The notes beneath the pieces are model-generated. The model was not told the DNA's origin. It was given only the letters and a program-made list of their open reading frames with translations, and ran no database searches. 23,596 nucleotides of DNA from Apostichopus californicus (Eukaryota > Echinodermata > Holothuroidea > Aspidochirotida > Stichopodidae): positions 291 through 23,886 of the forward strand of contig JAIPMN010013464.1 in the NCBI GenBank assembly GCA_020650975.1, given 5' to 3'. Position 1 is the stretch's first letter; every line of letters begins with the position of its first letter. Of this stretch, positions 21,701 to 23,596 are shown in pieces. Both the position numbers and the translations under genes were made by a program.

Positions 21701-23371
21701 TCCCCCTTCTCCCTCTCTCCTTTCCCCTCCCCTACGTGATGTTTTAAGTCTTGATATATACTATACATAATTCGCTAGAACAGAAAAATATTTGGGATTC
21801 TTTGCTCACCTTTCTGACATAGCGTGTTGTTAAGAACGGTCTGTACAATATGGGTTTTACTTTAACCTTCCTCCAGCTTTTTGGATTCAACTCCTGCCTT
21901 AATGAATTGGGCTAATCCCCGCCCCAACCCCAACCACCTGCTCCCTCCCCCACCCTCTCAAAACCTACATACACATCCCTAGTTATTCTTAACCCACCAT
22001 CGATGCACAATGAATATACAGATGTCGACCTACACAAACGATTTCTCAAGATATTTCGGGGAAGCAAAAGATGACGTTTTTTTCCGATTTCTGTGACTTA
22101 CGCAGAGTGTGTTCGGTCCTGCTGTGAACCGGGGGTGCTCTGCAAGGAGGAACTTCACGTCCAGGTCTAGTAAGGAGAATTGAGTTGATCGGGATGGAAT
22201 ATGCTCCTGCAGGGCAGCTACTTGCTCGATGGTCGGGACTGGTCTGTTCTCGTCCACGAGCTCTGGATGGGGGGAAAGGGTCAGAAAACTGTCCGTTAAT
22301 TATTTCTCTTGGACGTCTGTGGAGATATCACTGCAGTTCTACAAGACAATTATTAAGTGTGTGGGTGAAAGTATAACTTAGAGGAGGGGGGGGGTGACGT
22401 TTTGAGTTCTAGCAGGATCTAGCAGGACCGAAACAAAATAAAAGACACATATAACTCAAATTGGGAAAGATGAAGAATGAATAGAGAACAAAAAAATTTG
22501 ACTGAAAAAATGGAATAGTTTTTGCATAAAACTTGGTCTGGTGACAATTTTACATACAAATGGGAATGAGGGCATGGTCATAAATGTTCTTACTTTAAGA
22601 GGTTACAAAACGGATGGGATTAAGTATAACTGCCTCACATGATTAAAAGAGATCAAAATTTCTGTAAGAACACAAAGAGAGGCCCTGTCAGCCCCGTATG
22701 TAAGGGAACACTCTCATCATAAGGTCCCGAGTTCGAGTCACTCCAAGATTAATGTATGTCGTCCAGTTTCAGAGTTGTTGACAATTGACAATTCATAATC
22801 ATGGACGTTAAATATGAATCTAAGAGATTGACTTCGGTCAGCTTGCGGCTTTGATAAGCTCAATGAGGCTTCTTCGCGAGTTCCTGTTTGCCTGTGGAGT
22901 CACAGTTCCTGTTTGCAGGAGGATTTAAAATACATACAAATACATACATCCAATTGACGCGAGTAACAACAACTCGAGGCTATACCAGTCAAATGCATGC
23001 ACCTATATATAGCCTATGTCTCTTTGGGAACCTTCGGAAGAATGACGGGGCGATTAAAATAGATCTTTTTCAGTTTTATTACAATCATGGGTCGTTATTC
23101 AGGCAGCTATAAGATCTGGTGCTCCTTCGAGGTCTCTCAGATGTTAATTTCGGTGGCCAAAAGGATCTAAAATACATACCAGGTTTTTCTCGACTGTAAG
23201 GTTCGTATTCATGATTCTGAGCGCTGAACATCAGCTGCTGAAGACGATGGACCAGGGATGAGCTGATCGTTACCTGACACGGAGATAGAGTAAATTTCTT
23301 CCACGAAAATTCCTTCCAAGTAAAGATGGGATCCCAAGTGGAGGCAGAGCTGTAACTCTCTGAATCAGACT
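658..23371 (-). CDS. VPS13B: VPS13B-like lipid-transfer protein, internal part, 26 exons
   Basis: Twenty-six exons were joined by hand: AG acceptor and GT donor at every intron, with phases agreeing across all 25 junctions, giving about 1,916 residues without a stop. Family knowledge: VPS13B is a rod-shaped bridge-like lipid transporter of about 4,000 residues in vertebrates, peripheral on the Golgi, and is the gene of Cohen syndrome. What identifies it: VPCSLEYWDE, WQYPEPRVLT, RVDSCF, EDRQYQLDVSNLGLF, QNPALEWN and VKLAFWIQW, in family order as I recall it. There is no predicted membrane segment, as expected for the family. Long Ser/Thr-rich, probably disordered inserts lie in exons 12, 14 and 17. 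The N-terminal chorein part and the C-terminal part lie outside the window. Other VPS13 paralogues are less likely because the CSLEYWDE segment is, to my knowledge, particular to VPS13B. Exact splice choices are inferred from sequence only. Confidence 0.88.
934..1418. mobile_element. hAT-like MITE, about 485 bp
   Basis: CAGGGATGTGCC at 934-945 is exactly inverted at 1407-1418; the match extends one base further on each side. The CAGGG terminus is typical of hAT elements, and no transposase is encoded. Subterminal CGCCCAGCACT occurs three times (971, 991, 1022), and CTGGGCGG/CCGCCCAG forms an 8-bp hairpin at 960-977. No clean 8-bp target duplication is visible, so the family call is tentative. 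It fills most of the intron between exons 25 and 26. Confidence 0.6.
1447..1619 (-). CDS. VPS13B: VPS13B window exon 25
   Basis: 173 nt. The acceptor is a long pyrimidine tract ending TTTCCGTAG|G and the donor is ACAAG|GTAAAA. It encodes KRNLLAEQNIILTPMALAAS, LRVDSCFSPIFIP and LIDVHLVNHRSQLGQ. R-V-D-S-C-F followed by H-L-x-x-H..QLG matches VPS13B. The end of a hAT-like MITE lies 28 bases 3' of the donor. Confidence 0.9.
1716..1900 (-). CDS. VPS13B: VPS13B window exon 24
   Basis: 185 nt. The acceptor is TCTTTGTAG|GTG and the donor is AAAAG|GTTTGT. It encodes VPCSLEYWDEMDCCFQHYKD, LFVSETNTYHVSMGLG and ACLWRMVLNPGSDK. CSLEYWDE and LWR(I/M)VLN are recognised VPS13B motifs near the start of the adaptor-binding (VAB) region; the domain boundary is approximate. 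Confidence 0.93.
1901..2455. other. Intron 23 with G-rich run
   Basis: Between exons 23 and 24. It contains a poly-G tract around 2168-2185. No element or coding potential was recognised. Confidence 0.7.
2456..2631 (-). CDS. VPS13B: VPS13B window exon 23
   Basis: 176 nt. The acceptor is AAACTAG|AA and the donor is GTGAC|GTAAGT. It encodes SEEPNPNEIQFQPGGSG, WQYPEPRVLTRITMTPIP and NISDEDELSD. The YPEPRVLT..T..P.P stretch is one of the clearest VPS13B signatures in the window. The next exon starts directly at VPCSLEYWDE. Confidence 0.9.
2632..2940. other. Intron 22, no feature seen
   Basis: AT-rich spacer between exons 22 and 23. Nothing recognised apart from the splice signals. Confidence 0.7.
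2941..3064 (-). CDS. VPS13B: VPS13B window exon 22
   Basis: 124 nt. The acceptor is TTAATGAAG|GAA and the donor is TTCAG|GTAGTA. It encodes EPVIPPAQQAERKSSGSTV, then DDLRSGSFVYITDS, a D-L-R-x-G-x-F-x-Y-I motif found in VPS13B. Phase 0 at entry, phase 1 at exit. The reading frame upstream of the acceptor is intron. Confidence 0.84.
3065..3865. other. Intron 21 with C-rich low-complexity tract
   Basis: Mostly AT-rich. A C-rich tract of CCCCACC-like words lies at about 3678-3724. No RNA gene or element was recognised. Confidence 0.7.
3866..4131 (-). CDS. VPS13B: VPS13B window exon 21
   Basis: 266 nt. The acceptor is TGCATGCAG|GG and the donor is AAGAAG|GTGAGT. It encodes LTKDLHLTLCVSGVAMETGL, then GPVTFELDTAVQLLYSTL, ITFGHIPIILGQEHLNCL and YGDFLGLGKK. 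The hydrophobic pattern is beta-rich with one helix, typical of the last groove units before the adaptor-binding region. The open frame beyond the donor is intronic. Confidence 0.85.
4132..4615. other. Intron 20, little structure
   Basis: A short imperfect duplication of TCACA(C/T)TGTGTTT(T/C) occurs at about 4199-4235, and a TA run at about 4480. Nothing else was seen. Confidence 0.65.
4616..4831 (-). CDS. VPS13B: VPS13B window exon 20
   Basis: 216 nt. The acceptor is CAATTTCAG|GG and the donor is CAAG|GTAAAG. It starts LPIKEAEGSSPSQDQTKPTD, followed by PLGPLAVIRNVSLATSHCVV and NAQALFSIASSSGNIKVHQN. The coding part extends about 25 residues upstream of the first ATG-like codon. Phase 1 at both ends. 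Confidence 0.8.
5040..6169. repeat. 76-bp minisatellite, 15 copies
   Basis: The unit begins TCACTGACAACATTAAAAAC and contains CTGACTGCAGTACAG, TTTCAGGCATCAGAGAA and CTCTTTCAGGAA. The CAGGCATCAGAGA block recurs 15 times, 72 to 77 bases apart. It lies wholly in intron 19. The period is not a multiple of three and the array has no long open frame, so it is non-coding. Confidence 0.97.
6303..6476 (-). CDS. VPS13B: VPS13B window exon 19
   Basis: 174 nt. The acceptor is TTTTTTCTAAG|GT and the donor is CTCAG|GTTCGT. It encodes AIALDLGRPIKLNLNIEKGE, then a very basic helix-like stretch, FVKKIRSKFQRKRQVW, and EKLESEAKTNPFVS. It lacks an ATG, so it was found by phase from exon 18. The basic patch could contact membrane or acidic partners; that is inference only. 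Confidence 0.8.
6627..7017 (+). mobile_element. tRNA-derived SINE
   Basis: The tRNA-like head has an A-box-like TGGTCAAGTGGTTAAGG (6638-6654) and a perfect B box, GGTTCGAGTCC (6683-6693). The body carries GTGTCCTTGGGCAAGGCACT and CACCCAGGTGTATAAATGG, shared with the minus-strand SINE at 9288-9608. It ends AGCGCTATATAAGTG and a (GTAT)n tail. Antisense to the host gene, in intron 18. Confidence 0.85.
7420..7551 (-). CDS. VPS13B: VPS13B window exon 18
   Basis: 132 nt. The acceptor is GGCTTTTCAG|AG and the donor is AGATG|GTCAGT. It encodes HNLPCATDFSV, then PWFETCLGEPNVKTGVRPAL and LTLTVSDFLSGD. The G-E-P..TG..PA pattern fits VPS13B as I remember it. The donor is non-ideal, but it is the choice that joins exon 19 in frame (Gly). 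Confidence 0.8.
7552..7972. other. Intron 17, no feature seen
   Basis: Spacer between exons 17 and 18. No repeat or element was recognised. Confidence 0.65.
7973..8555 (-). CDS. VPS13B: VPS13B window exon 17
   Basis: 583 nt, about 194 residues. The acceptor is TTTTCCAG|CCG and the donor is AGTCG|GTGAGT. It starts PVIVCGHSVEANIASDLCLY, then LGNITMAQNLSARNFG. A His/Arg/Ser/Asp-rich linker (HTKHRHSRADSGFDSDV) leads to IPFDLLLTGREISIFLYSHG and KLELSLYNLRVQG. The open frame continues through the donor to 7866, but phase with exon 18 supports splicing here. The exon is noticeably richer in GC than the flanking introns. Confidence 0.88.
8645..8770. repeat. Imperfect tandem duplication, about 65 bp x 2
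   Basis: AAGGAAGTC(G/C)CAAAA..TTCAG..GT(T/C)CTTGTT..ATACTGCAGATG recurs twice in intron 16, directly downstream of exon 16's donor. Confidence 0.75.
8804..8918 (-). CDS. VPS13B: VPS13B window exon 16
   Basis: 115 nt. The acceptor is CCTACAG|A and the donor is TCCAAG|GTAAGT. It encodes QDESIVHMNPVIQEFSICC, then IAAPAITVNRSNADKSSSK. A single base completes a Lys codon with exon 15, and it ends in phase 0. The frame upstream of the acceptor is intronic. Confidence 0.82.
9288..9608 (-). mobile_element. tRNA-derived SINE, same family as 6627-7017
   Basis: On the minus strand the A-box-like TGGCCAATTGGCTAAGG lies at 9583-9599 and the B box GGTTCGATTCC at 9545-9555. Then follow GTGTCCTTGGGCAAAATGC and CACCCAGGGGTTAAATGGG. 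The 3' part carries AAAGCGCTTT twice and ends in a repeated ATAAAAATCAAATATT tail. It lies in intron 15, in sense with the gene, about 22 bases after the exon 15 donor. Confidence 0.85.
9631..9834 (-). CDS. VPS13B: VPS13B window exon 15
   Basis: 204 nt. The acceptor is TTCATCTCTAG|G and the donor is CCAAA|GTACGT. It encodes KSQQSKSSQKPGSA, then MEDRQYQLDVSNLGLF, ASWRDITRV and SQNPALEWNTSPP. The EDRQYQ..L.V..L and QNPALEWN segments are diagnostic for this part of VPS13B. A SINE begins about 22 bases 3' of the donor. Confidence 0.88.
9821..10400. repeat. Diverged tandem duplication in intron 14
   Basis: TCTGCTGGGATTTCCTAGAG (9821) recurs as TCTGTTGGGCTTCCCTAGAG (10083). ATACATTATCTGCC (9856) recurs at about 10200. 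GGGGATTTTGCGATG..GCTA(C/T)GT.TCAAGAATGAT (about 9964) recurs at about 10315, and CTCTAGAAACAGGTAA at about 10035 and 10372. The second copy carries an extra segment of about 90 bases. The first copy includes the exon 15 splice acceptor. Confidence 0.75.
10459..10545. repeat. Short GGGGAC repeats
   Basis: CCGGGGACAATTCC, ACGGGGACAGTCC, CCGGGGACCGTCC and TGGGGGACGTC follow each other at roughly 20 to 30 base spacing within an AT-rich intron. Function unknown. Confidence 0.6.
11061..11834 (-). CDS. VPS13B: VPS13B window exon 14 (longest)
   Basis: 774 nt, 258 residues. The acceptor is CTTTTTCAG|C. This gives INNFWAPGCYKGILFTSSD ahead of the region an ORF finder would start. A basic, Ser-rich segment follows, then FVNELIVSMQPVDVVVWCPV and a long low-complexity Pro/Thr/Ser/Arg insert of about 70 residues. 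After that come LPLLYFDIQEVRCFMPV and ADNPLPRMVIKKELFR. The donor is TTCAG|GTATGA, phase 2. The insert is probably disordered and likely lineage-variable. Confidence 0.86.
12092..12203 (-). CDS. VPS13B: VPS13B window exon 13
   Basis: 112 nt. The acceptor is a pyrimidine-rich run ending GTTACAG|TG and the donor is GAAAG|GTTCGT. It encodes KLSAIMEDLTTSVDYQDVF, then CKVGSLNVRHFEE. The donor is fixed by phase 2 with exon 14, completing a Ser codon. The open frame runs on into the intron to a stop at 12055-12057. Confidence 0.8.
12480..12512. repeat. (TGTC)n(TATC)n microsatellite
   Basis: CTGTCTGTCTGTCTGTC followed by TATCTATCTATG. A poly-G run of 14 lies just before, at about 12451-12464. In intron 12. 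Confidence 0.9.
12563..12920 (-). CDS. VPS13B: VPS13B window exon 12
   Basis: 358 nt. The acceptor is CGTTACTCAG|GTC and the donor is AGAG|GTATGT. It has no suitable in-frame ATG, so it was recovered by reading from the acceptor. It encodes VDLLRKLSEQLLNHLPKIV, a Ser/Thr-rich linker of about 60 residues, then VKLAFWIQWTVDKVGVSLI, which matches the VPS13B segment with a W..QW pair. Antisense frames across it are shadows. Confidence 0.85.
12921..13270. other. Intron 11, no feature seen
   Basis: Spacer between exons 11 and 12. Nothing recognised. Confidence 0.65.
13271..13485 (-). CDS. VPS13B: VPS13B window exon 11
   Basis: 215 nt. The acceptor is CTTTCAACAG|GC and the donor is GAACAG|GTTAGA. 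It encodes SKFPWTVKADSFEIFAVS, then EARFHFLEPLSIASTVAF and PSVGIVVHTDMPGIQINCC. The alternating hydrophobic strands fit the rod. The sequence is uninterrupted and phase 0 at its 3' end. Confidence 0.84.
13866..14090. repeat. Minisatellite, higher-order unit about 108 bp
   Basis: Subunits of about 27 bases contain GCAGTGG(G/A)ATGACAGAATT. A set of four (GGTGTCAGCAGTGGGAT.., TAGCATAAGTAGTGGTATG.., GGCAGTGGAAGGACAGAACT.., GGTGTCGGCAGTGGGAT..) is repeated about twice. In intron 10. Confidence 0.9.
14226..14433 (-). CDS. VPS13B: VPS13B window exon 10
   Basis: 208 nt. The acceptor is AATATACAG|CCA and the donor is GCGG|GTAAGT. The reading begins PAIIMVLAETVNSGQ, four residues upstream of the first ATG, then SEVRHLLAVRMPSLSIISSG and IPLEKVALPEEA. 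It ends in phase 1 and joins exon 11 through Gly. Confidence 0.82.
14650..14870. repeat. AT-rich tract with (TA)n
   Basis: Long TTAATA/AATAAATTAATA words and a TATATATATTTATATATATATATATC run, followed by a C10 run at about 14943. Low complexity in intron 9; no coding potential. Confidence 0.85.
15480..15910 (-). mobile_element. Possible degenerate SINE
   Basis: On the minus strand a B-box-like GGTTCCAGGATC lies at about 15862-15873. A GGGGACGTTAAATGG word at about 15589-15603 is shared with the two other SINEs that carry GGACGTTAAAT. GC-rich compared with its AT-rich flanks. Boundaries are not clear. Confidence 0.35.
15939..16123 (-). CDS. VPS13B: VPS13B window exon 9
   Basis: 185 nt. The acceptor is ATATTCAG|AT and the donor is ATGCAG|GTGAGA. 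It encodes a Ser/Arg/Lys-rich linker (SSSSRKKLMRPMQPLQSV), then SVFIKKRLYSLSEKLQQIV, likely helical. The upstream edge coincides exactly with the start of a 104-bp tandem array, so copies of its acceptor sequence recur in the intron. Confidence 0.8.
16124..16545. repeat. 104-bp tandem array, 4 copies, at exon 9 acceptor
   Basis: Copies start with CTGAATATTCATAG at 16124, 16228, 16332 and 16437 (104 or 105 apart). They share TTGCAATGCAACAGTGTGAT, GGAGGGAAGATGACC, ATATCTGACACATTGCTGC and GCATATTCATGACAAAATTG. A fifth start decays at about 16541. The first base pair of the array is the AG of the exon 9 acceptor. Confidence 0.95.
16719..16868 (-). CDS. VPS13B: VPS13B window exon 8
   Basis: 150 nt. 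The acceptor is a strong pyrimidine tract ending CCATCAG|AT and the donor is ACAAG|GTAAGC. It encodes LSVLFLDVRGIALCFDPC, then IFSWLIYEPKPK and a Gln/Ser/Met-rich tail. Frame continuity with exon 7 gives Asn at the junction. A longer frame upstream of the acceptor is intron read-through and was excluded by phase. Confidence 0.8.
17216..17459 (-). mobile_element. tRNA-derived SINE with GGACGTTAAAT core
   Basis: On the minus strand the A-box-like TAGCCTAGTGGTTAACG lies at 17430-17446 and the perfect B box GGTTCGATTCC at 17392-17402. Then follow TGGACGTTAAATGG, GAGAGATTGGCTTCGGTCAG and TTTCGCGAGTTCCTG, ending in ATACATACATAAA. It lies in intron 7, in sense with the gene, about 13 bases after the exon 7 donor. 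Confidence 0.85.
17473..17757 (-). CDS. VPS13B: VPS13B window exon 7
   Basis: 285 nt. The acceptor is GGTTTCAG|AG and the donor is CAGGGA|GTATCT. It starts with a polar linker (SNKESPTPLMQGPED) and an acidic stretch, EEELEESLVSFTIQM, then TYEIDLLYPYQEIIQLIAEA and QFGIPG. A SINE begins only about 13 bases downstream of the donor. The donor choice is supported by phase with exon 8. Confidence 0.78.
17935..18045 (-). CDS. VPS13B: VPS13B window exon 6
   Basis: 111 nt. The acceptor is CGTAACAG|AT and the donor is ACAG|GTAAAA. It encodes HAVLEGSLSGMNVCFTINQI and then VWAAAGSVQQAQLALT. The first codon is split with exon 5 (Asn) and the last with exon 7 (Glu). The hydrophobic stretch is part of the rod and is too short and polar to call a membrane segment. 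Confidence 0.76.
18130..18150. repeat. C-rich homopolymer run
   Basis: CCCCGCCCTGCCCCC followed by a long C run. Low complexity in intron 5. Confidence 0.85.
18289..18318. repeat. (CTGT)n(CTAT)n microsatellite
   Basis: CTGTCTGTCTGTCTGTCTGT followed by CTATCTATC, in intron 5. Similar in motif order to the microsatellite at 12480. Confidence 0.9.
18410..18900. repeat. Field of degenerate GATGTAATCA-like words
   Basis: Words close to GATGTAATCA recur at about 18414, 18487, 18509, 18535, 18562, 18587, 18656, 18724, 18750, 18804, 18830 and 18877, at irregular spacing of 20 to 75 bases. It looks like a decayed tandem repeat. AT-rich, non-coding. Confidence 0.5.
18915..19415 (+). pseudogene. 5'-truncated LINE, 3' end of reverse transcriptase ORF
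   Basis: The plus strand reads NPSYMTTLVKRYRPARSLRS, TNKVTYGDSSFSAAGPKLWN and SLP, then after a one-base frameshift near 19087 LRNITSIDTFKKHLKTYLF..YGH and a stop at about 19162. YGDxxFSxxxPKLWNSLP and the TFKxxLKTxLF tail are typical of the extreme C-terminus of CR1/L2-type non-LTR retrotransposons. A 3' UTR and ATTATTATT-rich end follow. It is antisense in intron 5 and is a dead copy. Confidence 0.8.
19474..19652 (-). CDS. VPS13B: VPS13B window exon 5
   Basis: 179 nt. The acceptor is a pyrimidine-rich run ending CCGTACAG|G. This AG, unlike two later AGs, restores the Trp codon begun in exon 4. It encodes KDPSQVQDQIQ, then PKIQFKATKPQMLLASHLYQ and DDVFGTT. The donor is ACCA|GTTAGT. The beta-strand-like alternation followed by a helical stretch fits the repeated groove units of the VPS13 rod. 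Confidence 0.8.
19653..20514. other. Intron 4, unidentified sequence with an open frame
   Basis: Between exons 4 and 5. A plus-strand open frame of 145 codons (20003-20440) resembles nothing I know, has no splice partners and may lie in an old interspersed repeat at about 19815-20450. No terminal repeats were found. Confidence 0.5.
20515..20657 (-). CDS. VPS13B: VPS13B window exon 4
   Basis: 143 nt. The acceptor is TGTATAG|CTA and the donor is TACTG|GTATGA. The reading is LFGLETALLLVPVQGY, then SSLVERRLMEP and QKKLSLPVY, ending with TG of a Trp codon completed by the G of exon 5. The exon is too short for ATG-based ORF detection and was found by splice-phase extension. Confidence 0.8.
20658..21321. 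other. Intron 3 with G-rich low complexity
   Basis: GCAGATGGTGGATAGGGT is imperfectly repeated at about 20700-20752, followed by GGGAGG-rich sequence to about 20800. Otherwise nothing was seen. Confidence 0.65.
21322..21513 (-). CDS. VPS13B: VPS13B window exon 3
   Basis: 192 nt, exactly 64 codons, phase 0 at both ends. The acceptor is CCTACAG|GAA and the donor is GTGAAG|GTAGGC. It encodes EISDKEPPVSL, then VRLKRLDVQTIVPMYARRLV and HECCSHLHVK. A competing GT six bases earlier (CAT|GTGAAG) would also keep phase but would remove Val-Lys, which together with the next exon's LFGLE gives the family-like VKLFGLE. Confidence 0.83.
21514..22101. other. Intron 2 with pyrimidine-rich tract
   Basis: CT-rich sequence (CCCTCCCCCTTCTCCCTC) at about 21698-21732 and C-rich words at about 21917-21957. 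No element was recognised. Confidence 0.65.
22102..22262 (-). CDS. VPS13B: VPS13B window exon 2
   Basis: 161 nt. The acceptor is ATCCAG|AG and the donor is a consensus GTAAGT after TGC. It opens with ELVDENRPVP and continues through EQVAALQEHIP, FSLLDLDVKFLL and AEHPRF, a segment I recognise as VPS13B-like. It ends in phase 0. A downstream ATG-initiated reading would miss the first residues. The exon has no start codon of its own and is internal. Confidence 0.87.
22680..22949 (+). mobile_element. SINE sharing its 3' half with 17216-17459
   Basis: A B-box-like GAGTTCGAGTCAC lies at about 22729-22741. TGGACGTTAAAT, AGAGATTGACTTCGGTCAGC and CTTCGCGAGTTCCTG follow, in the same order as in the 17216 element. 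The tail is AAATACATACAAATACATAC. The head is more degraded. Antisense in intron 1. Confidence 0.75.
23180..23371 (-). CDS. VPS13B: VPS13B window exon 1
   Basis: 192 nt, 64 residues. The acceptor follows a pyrimidine-rich tract ending in TCACAG, and the donor is CCTG|GTATGT. It begins with two bases of a split Glu codon and ends with one base (G) that joins exon 2 to restore Glu. It encodes SSSLVHRLQQLM and YEPYSREKP, which resembles the end of one strand-helix unit of the lipid-transfer rod. No earlier exon is visible between 23372 and 23596. Confidence 0.82.
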
Positions 23372-23584
23372 CTGTGAGATCAAAGAAAGATCGGATAAGA
23401 AACACGAATACAAAGCCAGGATGTGAAAAGAGACCGGAAGAGTTACGTATTAATTTCAAAACAATATAAACAGATCATCACATTATCCAAAAACAATCAT
23501 GCAAAAAAAAAAAAAGCACAGATTCAAATTTGCCTCTACCAACATCTCAATGAAACATGTTACCATATCAAAGCAAGCACCTAC

Positions 23585-23596
23585 CCCCCCCCCCCC
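23585..23596. repeat. Poly-C run at window edge
   Basis: Twelve C bases end the window. Exon-free sequence from 23372 to here is the intron 5' of window exon 1. Confidence 0.9.

Overview
This is animal (metazoan) nuclear DNA. No long uninterrupted genes are present. Instead there are many short coding pieces on the minus strand, each bounded by AG/GT splice signals and separated by AT-rich introns full of minisatellites, microsatellites, homopolymer runs, tRNA-derived SINEs and a LINE remnant. The SINE types and divergence suggest a marine invertebrate, perhaps an echinoderm, but the sequence alone does not prove this.

One gene explains nearly all of the coding content. I assembled 26 consecutive internal exons on the minus strand, from 23371 down to 658. 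Each intron has GT..AG ends, and the reading phase is compatible across all 25 junctions. Together they encode about 1,916 residues of a protein I identify as VPS13B (COH1, the Cohen-syndrome protein), a very large bridge-like lipid-transfer protein of the Golgi. The strongest recognition signals are VPCSLEYWDE (exon 24), the YPEPRVLT segment (exon 23), the RVDSCF segment (exon 25) and EDRQYQLDVSNLGLF..QNPALEWN (exon 15). The window covers roughly the middle of the protein up to its adaptor-binding region. The N-terminal chorein exons lie beyond 23596 and the C-terminal exons lie below position 1. No start codon, stop codon or promoter of this gene is in the window.

Layout from high to low coordinates, which is gene 5' to 3'. 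Exons 1-5 (23371-19474) have introns holding a SINE (about 22680-22949) and otherwise little. Intron 5 (18046-19473) holds a 3' LINE fragment, a field of degenerate GTAATC-like words and a microsatellite. Exons 6-9 (18045-15939) are interrupted by a SINE at 17216-17459 and by a 104-bp tandem array that starts exactly at the splice acceptor of exon 9. Exons 10-14 (14433-11061) have introns with an AT-rich tract, a minisatellite at 13866-14090 and microsatellites. Exons 15-18 (9834-7420) have an intronic duplication and a SINE at 9288-9608. Exons 19-21 (6476-3866) flank a SINE (6627-7017) and a 15-copy 76-bp minisatellite. Exons 22-26 (3064-658) include a hAT-like MITE at 934-1418. The window ends in a 54-bp minisatellite at 1-632.

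The most interesting observation is that the reading frame of exon 26 runs without a stop through its predicted donor into the 54-bp array, which is open in that frame down to position 1. It could encode an 18-residue repeat, although chance can explain this. I found no evidence of an undescribed multi-gene system.
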